This document shows positions 37,291 through 48,180 of a stretch of 64,000 nucleotides of DNA, piece by piece. Numbering within the stretch: the stretch's first letter is position 1; each line of letters begins with the position of its first letter. Source of the stretch: Pipra filicauda. Taxonomy: Eukaryota; Chordata; Aves; Passeriformes; Pipridae. The position numbers and the translations under genes are program-made. A model generated the notes under the pieces. That model ran no database searches and was not told the DNA's origin. It worked only from the letters and a program-made list of their open reading frames with translations. The DNA lies in the NCBI RefSeq assembly GCF_003945595.2, contig NW_024104453.1:124001-188000 (forward strand), written 5' to 3'.

Positions 37291-37383
37291 AGGGGGCACT
37301 GGGGCTGGCACAGGGGCCCACAGGGGGCACAGGGGCTGGCACAGGGGCCCACAGGGGGCACTGGGGCTGGGCCATCTCCTCAC
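37291..37383. repeat. 31-bp tandem triplication with AGGGGGCAC cores
   Basis: AGGGGGCAC occurs at 37291, 37322 and 37353, with CTGGGGCTGGCACAGGGGCC-like sequence between. Each core resembles the central part of a CTCF site (AGGGGGC(A/G)C), but the upstream CCACC half is imperfect. Confidence 0.88.
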
Positions 37384-37582
37384 AGCCCAGCCGGGCTCCA
37401 GCCACACTCGGCCAGGCACCCCCACTGCTCCCTGAATCCAGTCTGACAGTGCCCAGGAGAAGAAAATCCCAAGGGAAAGGGAAGGAAGGGGGAAGTTGGG
37501 CTTTACAATTTATAAAACCACTCTGGTTTGACTGCATTAGCTTTGCCTTGGGCTCCAAAACACGACGAAATCCAGGCGGCAA

Positions 37583-37606
37583 GGGGGGGAAAGGGGGAGG
37601 GAGGGG
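37583..37606 (+). other. Predicted G-quadruplex motif
   Basis: Four G runs of 7, 5, 3 and 4 bases separated by loops of AAA, A and A, a textbook short-loop quadruplex pattern on the plus strand. It borders an AT-rich island (37610-37800) with GCTGTAATTGCAATTGCTGG. A second, looser G-rich/A-rich tract lies at 5432-5463. Confidence 0.6.
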
Positions 37607-40369
37607 AGATGGCAACGAAGGAGAAAGCTGTAATTGCAATTGCTGGAATTCACTTTTAATGCTGGCTGCTGAATACAGTAAACACACTCTCAAGTCCAGG
37701 GAATAAGCATTGATTTTTTTTTTTTGTGCAAGTGTTCCAGTGAAAAGCTTCAAATCAATCCTGTTCCGTCAGACACTTTTGCCTCTTGGCCTCCAATTAC
37801 TCACTCTCCACATCCACCCTTCCCAGATCTCACCTCTGCCAGGCACACCTGCTGCTGAAGGAGCACTGTTTGATCAGGGATCCCACCCTGCCCAGCCAGC
37901 GGGGCTGGAGAGGCCCCTGGGGATGCACAAACTCAGCACACGAGAGACTCTGCCTGCAAAGCACAGGGCAGTGAGGGACAGCTGGAATGTGGAGAGGGGG
38001 TGCACGAGGGTGTGGGGGTGTTTCTTCCTCAGCACAGCTCCAGACACATGAGGGATGATGTTCCAAGGGCTCAGGGTGCACACAGGACTCACGGGAACTC
38101 TGTGGTTATCAAACTGAACCTTCAGCACCTGCTGCAAGCAAACACTGAGGACTTGGTCCCAGGGGGAACCTCCTCTCCCTCCTGCCTCCCACACAGTCCT
38201 CCAGCTTTCCAGGAGCCACAGTGTCAGGTGCATTCCCTAAGTTTCATTTTTCAACAATGGCTAAGTAAAGGCAAAAGCCTGGGTTTTCATTCAGTGCATC
38301 TGCAGGTTGCTGGTAACACTGGGTTTCTCCCAAGTCTCCCAGAGGCAGGAGCAAAAGGGGAACACAAGCGTGACCAGCACTTCCCTGCTCAGGTAACACA
38401 GATCCCAGTGAGTCCCACCTGCTGCAGAGTCCCCGCTGGAAAGCTTCAAAGCAAGGGAAAAGAATGTCACTTATCCAGGGAACAACTCCAGCTCCTTTGT
38501 ACCCTCTGCAGGGCCACACTGTCAGATTGCACAACAAGAGTGGCGCTGGCTTTGATTGTCTCTCTGTGTCTAATGCTGGAAGATAAGATGTGCGAGAGAA
38601 GAACCACTCGTGAGCTGTTTGTTCTCGGGGTTTTGATGCTTCCTAGGACTCTACCCCCTGGACTGCAGCATTTTATTAATCTGCTCCATGAACAGAGGAA
38701 GGAATATTAGATAGAAAGTCTAGATTGTGAGATAAGGACAGCAAGTCCCACCATCACACAGGAGTCACACACAGTCTCCTTTAAACTCAAGGTTTACTCA
38801 ATAATCTCAGAGGTCTTTTTCAATCTAATTGACTCTGTGAAGGTGAGGCAAAGACGACTCTTTGTCATGTTTTAGTTCCAGGTAAGGCTTAAACAACTGC
38901 TCCTCAGCTCCTGTGGCAAAGGGAAGCTCCAGCTGCCCATGCTCATGACATGTCCCTCCCACACTGCGGGGACAGAGTGGGACAGTGCTGTGCCAGGGGA
39001 ACAGCACCCACTGCCCACCCAAGGAGGAGGGCAGAGCTGTCCTTAGGGCACTTGGAGGAACTGCTCAAGCACATCCCACTAGAAAGCCTCAGCTGAAGTC
39101 TCCTGGGACAAAACTGGGCTCTGTTTCTCCAAAACAGACACAGACAGAAGCAGACACATTCCGTGGCTCCTGCCACACACGTGCTCTCCCTCTTCCTGCC
39201 TCCCTGCTTGCCCCACACAGCTCAAGACCTGGCACAGAGCATTCCCTCTCCCAGCGTGAGGAAGAGCTACCAGTGCAGTGACATGACCTTCAGCTGCTCA
39301 CAGGATAGACATTTCCTTCTGACAGCTCCCACATTCACCCTCAAATTATACACACTGTATATGACTGTTAAGAATAATCACAGTATTTGTAGTGGTGTGT
39401 TAGGCACCAAATTATGTATAGGCAAAGCGATTAGAGAGCAGAACAAAGTGGTTCTTCATGCAGCTAATGGCCAAAGTACCACTATTTTCTATCAAGACAA
39501 TTTGCAGCATCTTCTCACTCCCCAGCCAGGAGCGGCTTTGCGTGAAATCTTCAAAAACAACTTTGTTATCAGAAGTCTCAACAGCAGAGCTCGGAGGGGG
39601 TTGTAACAGCCTTGATAGTCTTTAATTCTTCTCACCCCACTGCCTTTCCCTTCTGTCCCAAGTGCCTTCACTGTGAGCTGTGACTGCCTTTCTGCAGCTG
39701 AGTTGTGTATCCAGCGCTTAATGGCATTAGAACTTCTGCTGACTGCCACCGTCAGATAAAAACCTGCTCTTTACAATTGTTTGCTAAAAATCAAAATCAA
39801 TATCCATCTCAATTTGCTGTCCTACAAGCCTTCAGTGCCAGCCTCACATTCAGAGTCCCATTTCCCAAAGGAAACCAGAATATGCTCAAACCATACACAA
39901 AATAGGTGCCTTCCCTGTTACCGGAGTCTTTTCACGGGTGAGACCTTCAGGTCCAGGTCCCCCCCAGAGGTCCTCACTTCTTTTTTCCATGGGTCTCCAA
40001 AAAGTCAACACTTGCCTTCTAAAGCCTGCCCAGGTCTGGGCTAGAAGGAACTCTCCTGTTGGAGAGCCATGCCCTTGGAAATAATGGATCCAACACAGTA
40101 ATTAGCACAGGCAAACCAAGAGGGAGATTGCTTTAGTGGCAGATCGTCCCATGGGGTAGGAAGGAAACAGCAGAACTTCCAGGGAGATGAGGAATCTCAG
40201 GCTGGGCTGCTGAGCAGCCTGTCCCAAGGATGGAGGAGACAGTGCAGGAACTGTGGGGAAGGAAGTGGTGAAGCTTTGGGAGCAGAACAAGAATGCTGGT
40301 GCCCTTGATAGCTCTCCCTCCAAGGTTGATGGAGCTGCCAGGAGGTACAGCATGTTCTCTCCTATTGAT

Positions 40370-41130
40370 CTATCAATGTCTGCTCTCCAGAGCAGGGATT
40401 ACTCACTTCTGATAACATAGCAAGGTTGCCCCTGATGAAAATCAATGGATCCGACTGCCCAGCCTTCATTTAATTACATCACACAGTAAATACAGCGGGA
40501 ACAGAGGACAGGCACTCTCCACCACCACCTCTGCTCCCTGTTCCTTTCCCCAGTTTTAGACAGGTATCTTCCTGGGATTATCAAGACAAATGGCCTTGAT
40601 GAACTGACTTTTGCTGTCTGTTCTGTAGCCAAGGAGAGGACACTGGTACTTCTCCATCACGTTGGTCCCTGGCTGGTAAAGCCGGCCAGGAAGGGAAGGA
40701 CACCAGAGATGTGCAAGTACATTACTGGCAATTAGCTTTGTGGGAAGGCAGATTGGATTAAGACTGAGTGTGAGATCAGGTGGCTTTTTACAAGCTAAAT
40801 AAGCAACAAGCAGTTTGAGAGAGATTTCTCCCCCTGTTTACAAGGCCGACCAAGGCCAGGTTAATTAATCTCTCTTTCCAGCTGCCCTTCTCACTAGGGT
40901 TTGTTCTTCACTTTGAGCAAAGCACCCGAGACAGCTGCTCAGATCTCTCACATTGCAGGGTGATGAAAACAAAGGCACAGATGAAAATTGCTTTAGAGCT
41001 TAGCCTCTCAGAAAACAAACGTGCCAGTGCTGTAATTAGGACTAGGCATGCAAAAAACGTACCAGATCTTTGATTGGTGTTTAACCGGGGACAGTAAATA
41101 AAAATAACAACAATCCCTTCCCACATACAT
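40370..41130. promoter_or_regulatory. Candidate noncoding islands
   Basis: Low-GC stretch with TTCATTTAATTACATCAC (about 40470), GGTTAATTAATCTCTC (about 40860), CTTTGAGCAAAGC, GCTGTAATTAGGACTAGG, GATCTTTGATTGGTG and AAATAAAAATAACAAC. TCF/LEF-like CTTTGA and homeodomain-like cores occur. No long convincing frame. Confidence 0.3.
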
Positions 41131-41519
41131 ACACACAGAGACACAAAACCAGGCAGGCCTATTTTTCTAAAGCTCATAAAAGAGGGTGGTTCATCTCTCT
41201 TGATCCTCGTACAAAGGCAGATCCCAGGCACAGACTGTGGCTCTGTGCATGCTAAAACCCAGCAGCAGTGCCCTATCAAAACAAGACATTCAAACACACA
41301 CTCCTGCCCCTGGGGAGAGCTTACACACAGCACAGACAGGCAGTTACAGGGTTTCATGAATCGCTCAGAGCTATTCAGCTCCAACAACCAGGGCTGCAAT
41401 ACAGAACATCATCTGAGCATGGTGGCACAGCCCCTGCCACGCTCCCAGCCAGCAGCTGGGTTAGGGACATGCCAGCACCGCCATTTGGAACTGCCCTGCC
41501 TCCTCCTCCTCCCCCAGAC

Positions 41520-41640
41520 ACGGTTTAAGGCATTTAATGGCAGTGATAAATTCTGCCGTGTTTGTTTTAATGAAAAAGGTCCCTGACAATGTTTGCTTTC
41601 CCTTGCCATTAACAGCACAATTAGAGCTGCAAGGCCGAGC
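41520..41640. promoter_or_regulatory. Candidate noncoding regulatory island
   Basis: AAGGCATTTAATGGCAGTG, TGTTTGTTTTAATG, CTTGCCATTAACAGC and CACAATTAGAGCTGC within 120 bp. It is unique sequence between GC-rich blocks. Confidence 0.3.
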
Positions 41641-44600
41641 TGCCAGTGCCTCAGCCAGTCCTCCCTGCACAAACATCCTCCATCCTCTGCTCCCCAACTC
41701 ACAGCTCATCCCACCTCCTTTCCCAGCACTTATGCAGAGAACAGAAAGCAAAAGCACGGCAGGCAGCAGCAGGACACATCCACAGCCCTGCAGCAGGCTA
41801 CGAGTCAAACCCAGGAGCTGCAGTGCCCTAACACAGCTGGCAAAGGTGTGTGCCAGCCTCCTGCCTGGGCAGGGCTGCAGGAAGCTGAAAGTCCCCGAGT
41901 TTAGGGGGGGTAGGTATGGGAGTTGATGGGCAGCAGAATCTATCTGGCTGTCCAGAAACATCAGTCAGCATCAGGCTCTGCCCTGTCCCAGAACATCATC
42001 TCTGCTCTCACCAACCCCGAGGGCAGCAGCCACAAACAGAACAGGCACCGGGTCAGAGGGTGCCAGAGCTCTGCTGGCACAGCTGCCTGGGCACAGGAGA
42101 GCCTGCAGGTACAGCAGGGCCAGCCAAGCTGCTCCCACAAGAGATGTTTGTCTCCCATCTCTTTCCAGGTCTCCCTTCCAAGAGTGTCCTCTCTGTCAGC
42201 CCAGCAGGGCTATCCAGCATGGGGCAATCAGGCTGGGCACGTGCCAAAGGCCTGAGTCACCAGGCTCCCAGCCCTGCCAGAGCCTGGCAGGTCCCCGAGA
42301 GCTGGGGATTCAGGGAAGGAGCTCAGTCTCCATGTGTGTGTGTGTGCTGCTCCTCAGGATCCAGGCATCATCTCCGACCCACTTGCTGAGGTCTGATGCA
42401 TTCCAGGGAGGAATAAGACACTCTTAGGAACAGCCCTTCCTCCTCAGCAGGGATGACCTAAAGGAATTACCAAAATATGCTTTTCTTTGGGTTTTTGTGA
42501 GGGCCTTGCTGGCAAAAGGGCCAGGTGCAACTCCAGGGAAAGGGGCTGTGGAGCCAGGCATTCATCCTACAAACAGGGGGGCAGAAGGCAAGGCCTGCCT
42601 GGTCAGGAGTCATCAGCAGCTTTTAGCTGGAAGGATTATGGCACAGATCCTCAGGGTAAGGGCTCTCTAAGAAAAAAGATGAGGGAGGGGAAAATATCCT
42701 TATTTCCAGATTATCTTATTTCTTGGCCCCCTTGCTACCAATTGCTTTGAGATATGCCATGGATATCAGCAGGCAACCGGTACTCTTTCTATCTGGCTAT
42801 GGAAGAACTCTAGAACAGGAAAACTGTTCCTGGCCCCATGACCTCAGAGATCAAGTCCTCTTTCACTACTGTCAACAGAAAGACTGAGCTAAGTTACCAA
42901 ACAGCACATCCCCGAGACCATGATTCTTTTCTCAAATGTGGCTCCAATTGGATAATGTGTTAGAAGATTACCGGGGTGGAAAGGGCAGGACAGACGGATG
43001 GAATGCAATCACAAGGGCCTCATTTCTCCTGGAAGCTCTATTATCAGACAGCGAGCCCTTTGGCACACAGATAAGCCCAAGGCAGAGGGTAGCAGAGGAA
43101 GACAGAAGGAAAATGCTTTCCAGGGTTGATGCCTTCCTGTTCCACTGGCAGCTTGTCCCACACCTCTCCTGCAGCAGTGTGCACACAGCCCTCTGTGACA
43201 GTGCCCTGTCACACACACAGCAACAGCTGACCACTGATTAATGACAGTGCCAGCACAGCCTGAGCCTTCTCTGCTTCTTCCTCGTTCATTTATTTATTTC
43301 TGTATTATCACCAGACTCGTGACTTAACTCTTCTCCACACGACTGCAAAGGGGAAAGATCTGGAAACAATCACACGGCCACAGAGGACAGGAGATCATTT
43401 CACAGGTGCCGGAGCCCCCCTTGGTCATGTAAATGCACACAGACCAGCTGGCTGTGGGATGGACACCAGAGGTGGGTGACAGGTATTCCAGGCAACCCCA
43501 GGACCCACAGCCACAGCTGCTGGAGCCCCTGCACTGGGAAGAGCATCCCTTGTCCTCGCTGACTTTGATGGAGGGATGCCAGCTGGTGTCAGAGCACGTT
43601 CATCCCTTGTCACAGCTCCTCTGCAGAGCTCGACAGCAGCGCTGGGCACACTCACACCCAGGAGCAGTCTCCTCAAGAGGATTCAGCAGACTTGGGCCAG
43701 TTCTCAGCTTTAGGAGCCTCTGGCCTGCGATGGCCTGGCCCAAAACATGGCACAGCCCAGTCTGACTAGATTTAGTTCAGAGCTCCACACTTGCATCCTC
43801 TGTGATGCTGCTTTCTCCCTCTGAGCTCCTCCAGCCAAGCTTGTTAAGCCTCATCACAAACTGTAAACCTCAAGCCCGAGCTCCAGCACCGCCTCGAGCT
43901 CGCCACCCAAGCGTTGGGGGATCTCTGCACGACTCAAGCAAATCACTTGATCTCGGTACCTCCTTTCCTCTAAGGGATCATTTCTCCTCTGGTTTTGCAT
44001 CTCTGGGGTAAAGACCATCCCCAGGTTTAGGTGCAGCATCTGGCACCAGGGGTCCCCGGCCACACAGGCAGGGTCCAGCTGTGGTGGCAGATCAAATGCT
44101 CCCCCTGCTCCCAAGCCAAGATGCAACAGCATCTCTGCACAGGAGCTGCACCAGCCAACCATTAATTCCCAAGTGACTTCTCCACGAGATACAGCTTCCA
44201 AGGGCTAATGACAGCACACGTGCTGCGGCGGCACGCGGAGCTGACCGAGCAGCTTATCGCCTTCCCCTCGGCTTATTACACCTCGGCAGCTTTGTATCTG
44301 GGAGAAAGGGACACCGGGAAACATCTCACTGCCAGCTCTCGAGCAGGGCCGGCGCGGCTGTGAAAGCAAGGAGCCGAGATAAACACAGGCATGGTTCTGT
44401 CGGGGCCTCTTTATCTCCCTGAGGGGTCTCTGCAGGGAGGGCAGGAGCCCACAGACATCTCACCAGGGCACTCTGTTCATTCGGCTTCTCACAGGGAGAA
44501 CACGGTGCCTCTGGAAGAGTCGTGATTCCCAACAGAAAGGGCAGGTACCCAGCAATACCCTAACTGGGCACAGTCCAGGGAGCCACCACTGCTCTCCCAG

Positions 44601-44904
44601 CACCCCAGGACTGGAGCCAGCCCCCCCAACCTGCACAGAGTGCCAGCAGTCCAAGTTCAGGGGAACGGAAGCAGTTGGGGGGTGAAGTTCTGTCCCTGAT
44701 TTTTGGGAGGCACAGGCACGAGGGGTCCCTTCCTTCCCTGGAGACCCCAGGTAAAAAAATCCCTGGGGAGATGATGGTGGGGGCAAAGCTGGGGCACAGC
44801 AGTTTGGCTCAGGATGCTGAGCAGAAGCGTCAGGAGCAGGAGCAGGTCCCTGTCCCCCGCAGGCCCCACGTGCAGCAGAGCTGTGCCCGCTCGGGTGGAA
44901 GAGA

Positions 44905-45006
44905 CCACGGCTCCCTCCCCACCACGGCTCCCTCCCCACCACGGCTCCCTCCCCACCACGGCTCCCTCCCCACCACGGCTCCCTCCCCACCACGGCTCCC
45001 TCCCCA
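44905..45006. repeat. 17-bp minisatellite, 6 identical copies
   Basis: CCACGGCTCCCTCCCCA is repeated at 44905, 44922, 44939, 44956, 44973 and 44990 with no differences. The period is not a multiple of three and open frames pass through on both strands; none looks real. Confidence 0.98.
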
Positions 45007-46009
45007 CTCCCAAACCAGCTCTGGCATCAGCTCCCTCCAGCACAGAAAACAAAGGATCAGCTCCCACCGACAATGAAATTACAGTTTAGGGGAGCCCTGC
45101 ACCTGTCAGGAAACAAAGCCCTGACCCTCAGGCTGCCTCCAGAGCTCTGCAGATCACTCCAGCACCGCTGTCACAGGCTTTGTTTCTACTTGTGAGGGTG
45201 GGAAGAGAGGATCATCCTCAGCCACCAGCAGCACTGAGCACAGCCGTGGTGGAAACAGCCTATGAAATTAATGGCAGTGGCTTCTCTCCTCCACAAGGAG
45301 CAGAGGAGCCTTCAGCAGAGGGGTTGCAAACTCAAGAGACTCTTCTGCCTGCTCCAGCAAATACCATGACCTCTGGCACGTTGGGAGAGGAGAGGATGGG
45401 CTGGCACAGCCTCAGCCCCACGTCCTGACCCCCAGCTCTGAGGTCCCCCCAGGACACGGCTCACACCCCAAGGAAGAGCAAGGTGAAAAATGCAATGCCA
45501 CGGCCAAGAGCTCTGCCTGGCCAGAGGCAGCCCTGAGAAACCACCTGGGTCTGGCACAGCAGCACGGGGGGCTGAGAAGGTGAGCTGGGGAGGCAAAGAA
45601 CTCACAGCCAGTCCTCAGTGGGGTGGGCTCCAGTCTCCAGCTTGACTTGAGCCCAACGTGCCTGGATTCCCTCTTCTTTTAGCTCATATTCAATACAGAC
45701 TCTTCTTTTCTTCCTCTAGTGTGGATCAATCCCTGGAATTGAGCTCAAAGACAGGATGCCTTGTTGGCGGATGCTTAGAGAGGCAATTTAAGGCAGTGGA
45801 GCCCCAGGCAAACTCCCTGCCGAGAAAACACCAACGTGTTGTAAAGCAGCTTATTCCTTTCACTGTGGCCCCCTCGGGCTGAGGGAAGCCTGAGGTGAGG
45901 GCGGGTGGGCAGCACTGCTGGTGGCACCGTGCAGGGGTCCTGCCCCACGCTGGCATCACTCAGCCTGCAGGAGGGCTTCCCTGCCTCCACAGCGGGGCAC
46001 GCAGAGGGA

Positions 46010-46275
46010 GAGTTCCTAATTAAGATCTCCCAGAAAAACGCTTTGGAAGGAAAAAAATAATAATAACTAAAAAAAAAAAAATAAAAATCTCAATTGCAGA
46101 GTTCCTGACTGAACCGTTTCATCCCCGTTTTGCACCACAATAAGAGGAACGCAAACAACAGCTGAAAGGAAGCAGCTTGATTGTCATGAACCAAAGTGCC
46201 ACGTTCGTTTTTCATCAAACGTGGATGAACCCTATTAGAAATATACATGTACATATATATCCATTTCCTCAATTC
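46010..46275. promoter_or_regulatory. Candidate noncoding regulatory island
   Basis: CCTAATTAAGATCTCC, a simple AATAATAATAACTAAAA run, then complex sequence: TTTGCACCACAATAAGAGG, GCTTGATTGTCATGAACC, TTTTTCATCAAACGTGG and TATACATGTACATATATA. Confidence 0.3.
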
Positions 46276-46694
46276 ATTATTCCCCCCCCTTCCCAAGAAA
46301 AACCAGCCCCTCAGGACAGCTCATTCCCAGCCTTGCTGCCCTAAACTGCAGCCCCAGAGCTGCTCCAGCTGTTCTCTCCCACTTTCCTCCCCTGTCTGAG
46401 AAGATACGGGTAGGAAAGGTGTGGAAAGGGCATTCCAGGGCTGCCATCCCCTCAGTGCCACAGAAGGGGCACCTCCCTCACGAGGCCCAGCCGTGGTACC
46501 ACAGCTTCTCCCCGTCAGGCCGGACAGGACCAGCCACCAACAAAGCACTCGTCCCACCCAGCAGCGGCAGGGGGGAGGAAAAGGAGATGAATCCTGCCAG
46601 CATCGCTGCCAGGGGCGCTGGGAGGGCCTCCCTCACTGCCGTGTCACCTGCCCGGGGCGGCCCTGGCAGGGTGACAGCCCCGGGTGACGGCAGC

Positions 46695-46754
46695 GAGTGA
46701 CACCCCGAGTGACACCCCGAGTGACACCCCCAGTGACACCCCCAGTGACACCCC
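46695..46754. repeat. 12-bp tandem repeat, 5 copies
   Basis: GAGTGACACCCC occurs at 46695, 46707 and 46719, then CAGTGACACCCC at 46731 and 46743. The array sits in a CpG-rich patch, immediately left of an X-box-like motif (46783-46796) and an AT-rich island. Confidence 0.95.
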
Positions 46755-46782
46755 TGCTCGGGGATGCTCGGTGCTCTCCCGC

Positions 46783-46970
46783 GTTCCCATGGCGACGCCC
46801 GCTCGGCACCGCGTGTGAAACACTCCATTCGCTTATTGATTGAGCCGCCGTCAAATTCAATCACAAGTGAAAATGGATTTTTTAATGCGACTATTAGCTG
46901 CTTTTGAAAGGCAAATTGAGTTCAGTTATACCGAGTCAGCCATCAAAAAACAATTTGCCAGTGAGGAGCC
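46783..46970. promoter_or_regulatory. X-box-like motif and adjoining AT-rich island
   Basis: GTTCCCATGGCGAC at 46783-46796 matches the RFX X-box consensus GTHNYYATRRNAAC at all but one position. It is followed by GCTTATTGATTGAGCC (PBX/MEIS-like TGATTGA), TTTTTAATGCGACTATTAGC and GGCAAATTGAGTTCAG. The left border is the 12-bp repeat in a CpG-rich patch. Confidence 0.35.
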
Positions 46971-47689
46971 GGGGCCGGGGCAGGCACGGACAGCAGGAGC
47001 ATTGGGAGACCCGAGACAGGAACAGAGGGCAAATACGGCTTTTCCTCCTCAAAAACACACTGGGTGAGGAAGAGGAGGTGCGAGGCTGGGCTCTGAGGGG
47101 CTGGCACGGACACTGCTCTGCATCTCTGCGACCCAGCGTGGCTGGAAAGCCACCACTGCCCCAGGGGCTTCAAAGAGCGACGCGAAGGAGTTTCCATCAC
47201 AGAAAGCCGGGCTGGACGAGCGAGAGGGAGACTGTCCCCAACCACGGGGGTGTGAGGGAGGCCAAGACGGGAAGGACACACGAGCCAAGCGACTGCAACA
47301 GGCTCCCATTCCCACTGAGCCACAAAGCCAAGCCAGGCCAGCTCACCCCGCTGTGCACACCCCACAGCCAACGGGACTCAGCAAAGCTCATTTCCTCCCA
47401 GCCGCTGGAAAATAAGATTTTTCCCTCGCTGATTAGGGAAGCAGATTCTCATTACTATGTTAAGTGAGGATCAATGTTGCAGCCAAGTCTGAAATAAGCC
47501 CTGTCTGGCGAGGTGCTGAGCACACCAGTTTCCCCAATTTGGGTCTGAGCACCATCTCTGGGGGGCATGGACAGCATTGCTCCAGGATGGAGATGGAGGA
47601 AGGAGGTGGGAAAAGACAGAGCAGTTTTTTTACTAAACCTGAAGTTCAGAGAAAACTCTGCTAGATGTGCCTGGACTTGCCTGCATACA

Positions 47690-48180
47690 CATATCTATAA
47701 ATAAAAAACTTTATATGTAAAAAAGCCACTTGAAAATAAATACATTTTTCTCCCTACAGAGCTCAAGGACTATAATACAGTCCATTAATTATAAACCTAT
47801 TGTTTTTAGAAGCTCCGAGAACCTAAACAAGCAAACCTCATATAAATAAATACAAATCCAGCTTCACTTTAGAGTGCCAACCCTTCCAATTCTCCTCTCA
47901 GTCCCATGAGCAAACTTACAGGCATTATTAAACACTTGCAAAAGCAGTCCAGGAATTTCTATAGAGGCATAATCCAAAGATCTGCTTTCAAAGAGCCTCT
48001 GCTTCCCGCAAAGCTCCAGCCTCAGCTAATGAGAGCTTAACCACATGTTTGTGGCAGATGAAATAGTATCATTTTGCAATTATTATCATTCAAACATTAT
48101 TTATTTAACCTGCAGCCACATTATATTGACTGCAGAATTGCTGTCATTTTTACTTTTGATGACTCTTTTATTGAGCTGAG
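47690..48180. promoter_or_regulatory. Long AT-rich candidate noncoding element
   Basis: About 490 bp of low-GC complex sequence: CACTTGAAAATAAATAC, ATACAGTCCATTAATTATAA, CCTATTGTTTTTAG, GCTTCACTTTAGAGTGCC, CTCAGCTAATGAGAGC and TTTTGCAATTATTATC. It is the longest island in the window. No coding frame and no recognised transposon. Confidence 0.35.

Larger units (their letters stand above)
30821..40369. other. Intergenic DNA
   Basis: No gene recognised. An 18-base A run lies at 31198-31215, a purine triplet run at 32056-32079, and a CTCTCC run near 33197. The 31-bp triplication, the G-quadruplex motif and an A-rich patch at 36550-36600 lie further right. The AT-rich stretch 39330-39900 was considered as a retroviral LTR and not accepted. 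Confidence 0.65.
41641..46694. other. Intergenic DNA
   Basis: No gene recognised. A CpG-containing patch with GATA-like sites (CTTATCGCC, GAGATAAACAC, CTTTATCTCC) lies at 44200-44420 and could be regulatory. The 17-bp array and one island are listed separately. Other sequence is GC-rich and unique. Confidence 0.65.

Noticed and set aside
39399..39609. Possible short LTR with TGTTA...TAACA ends and a TGGTGCC primer-site-like sequence at one end
   Set aside because: No matching target-site duplication, only about 210 bp, no AATAAA or TATA inside, and the primer-site resemblance is short. It may simply be another AT-rich island.
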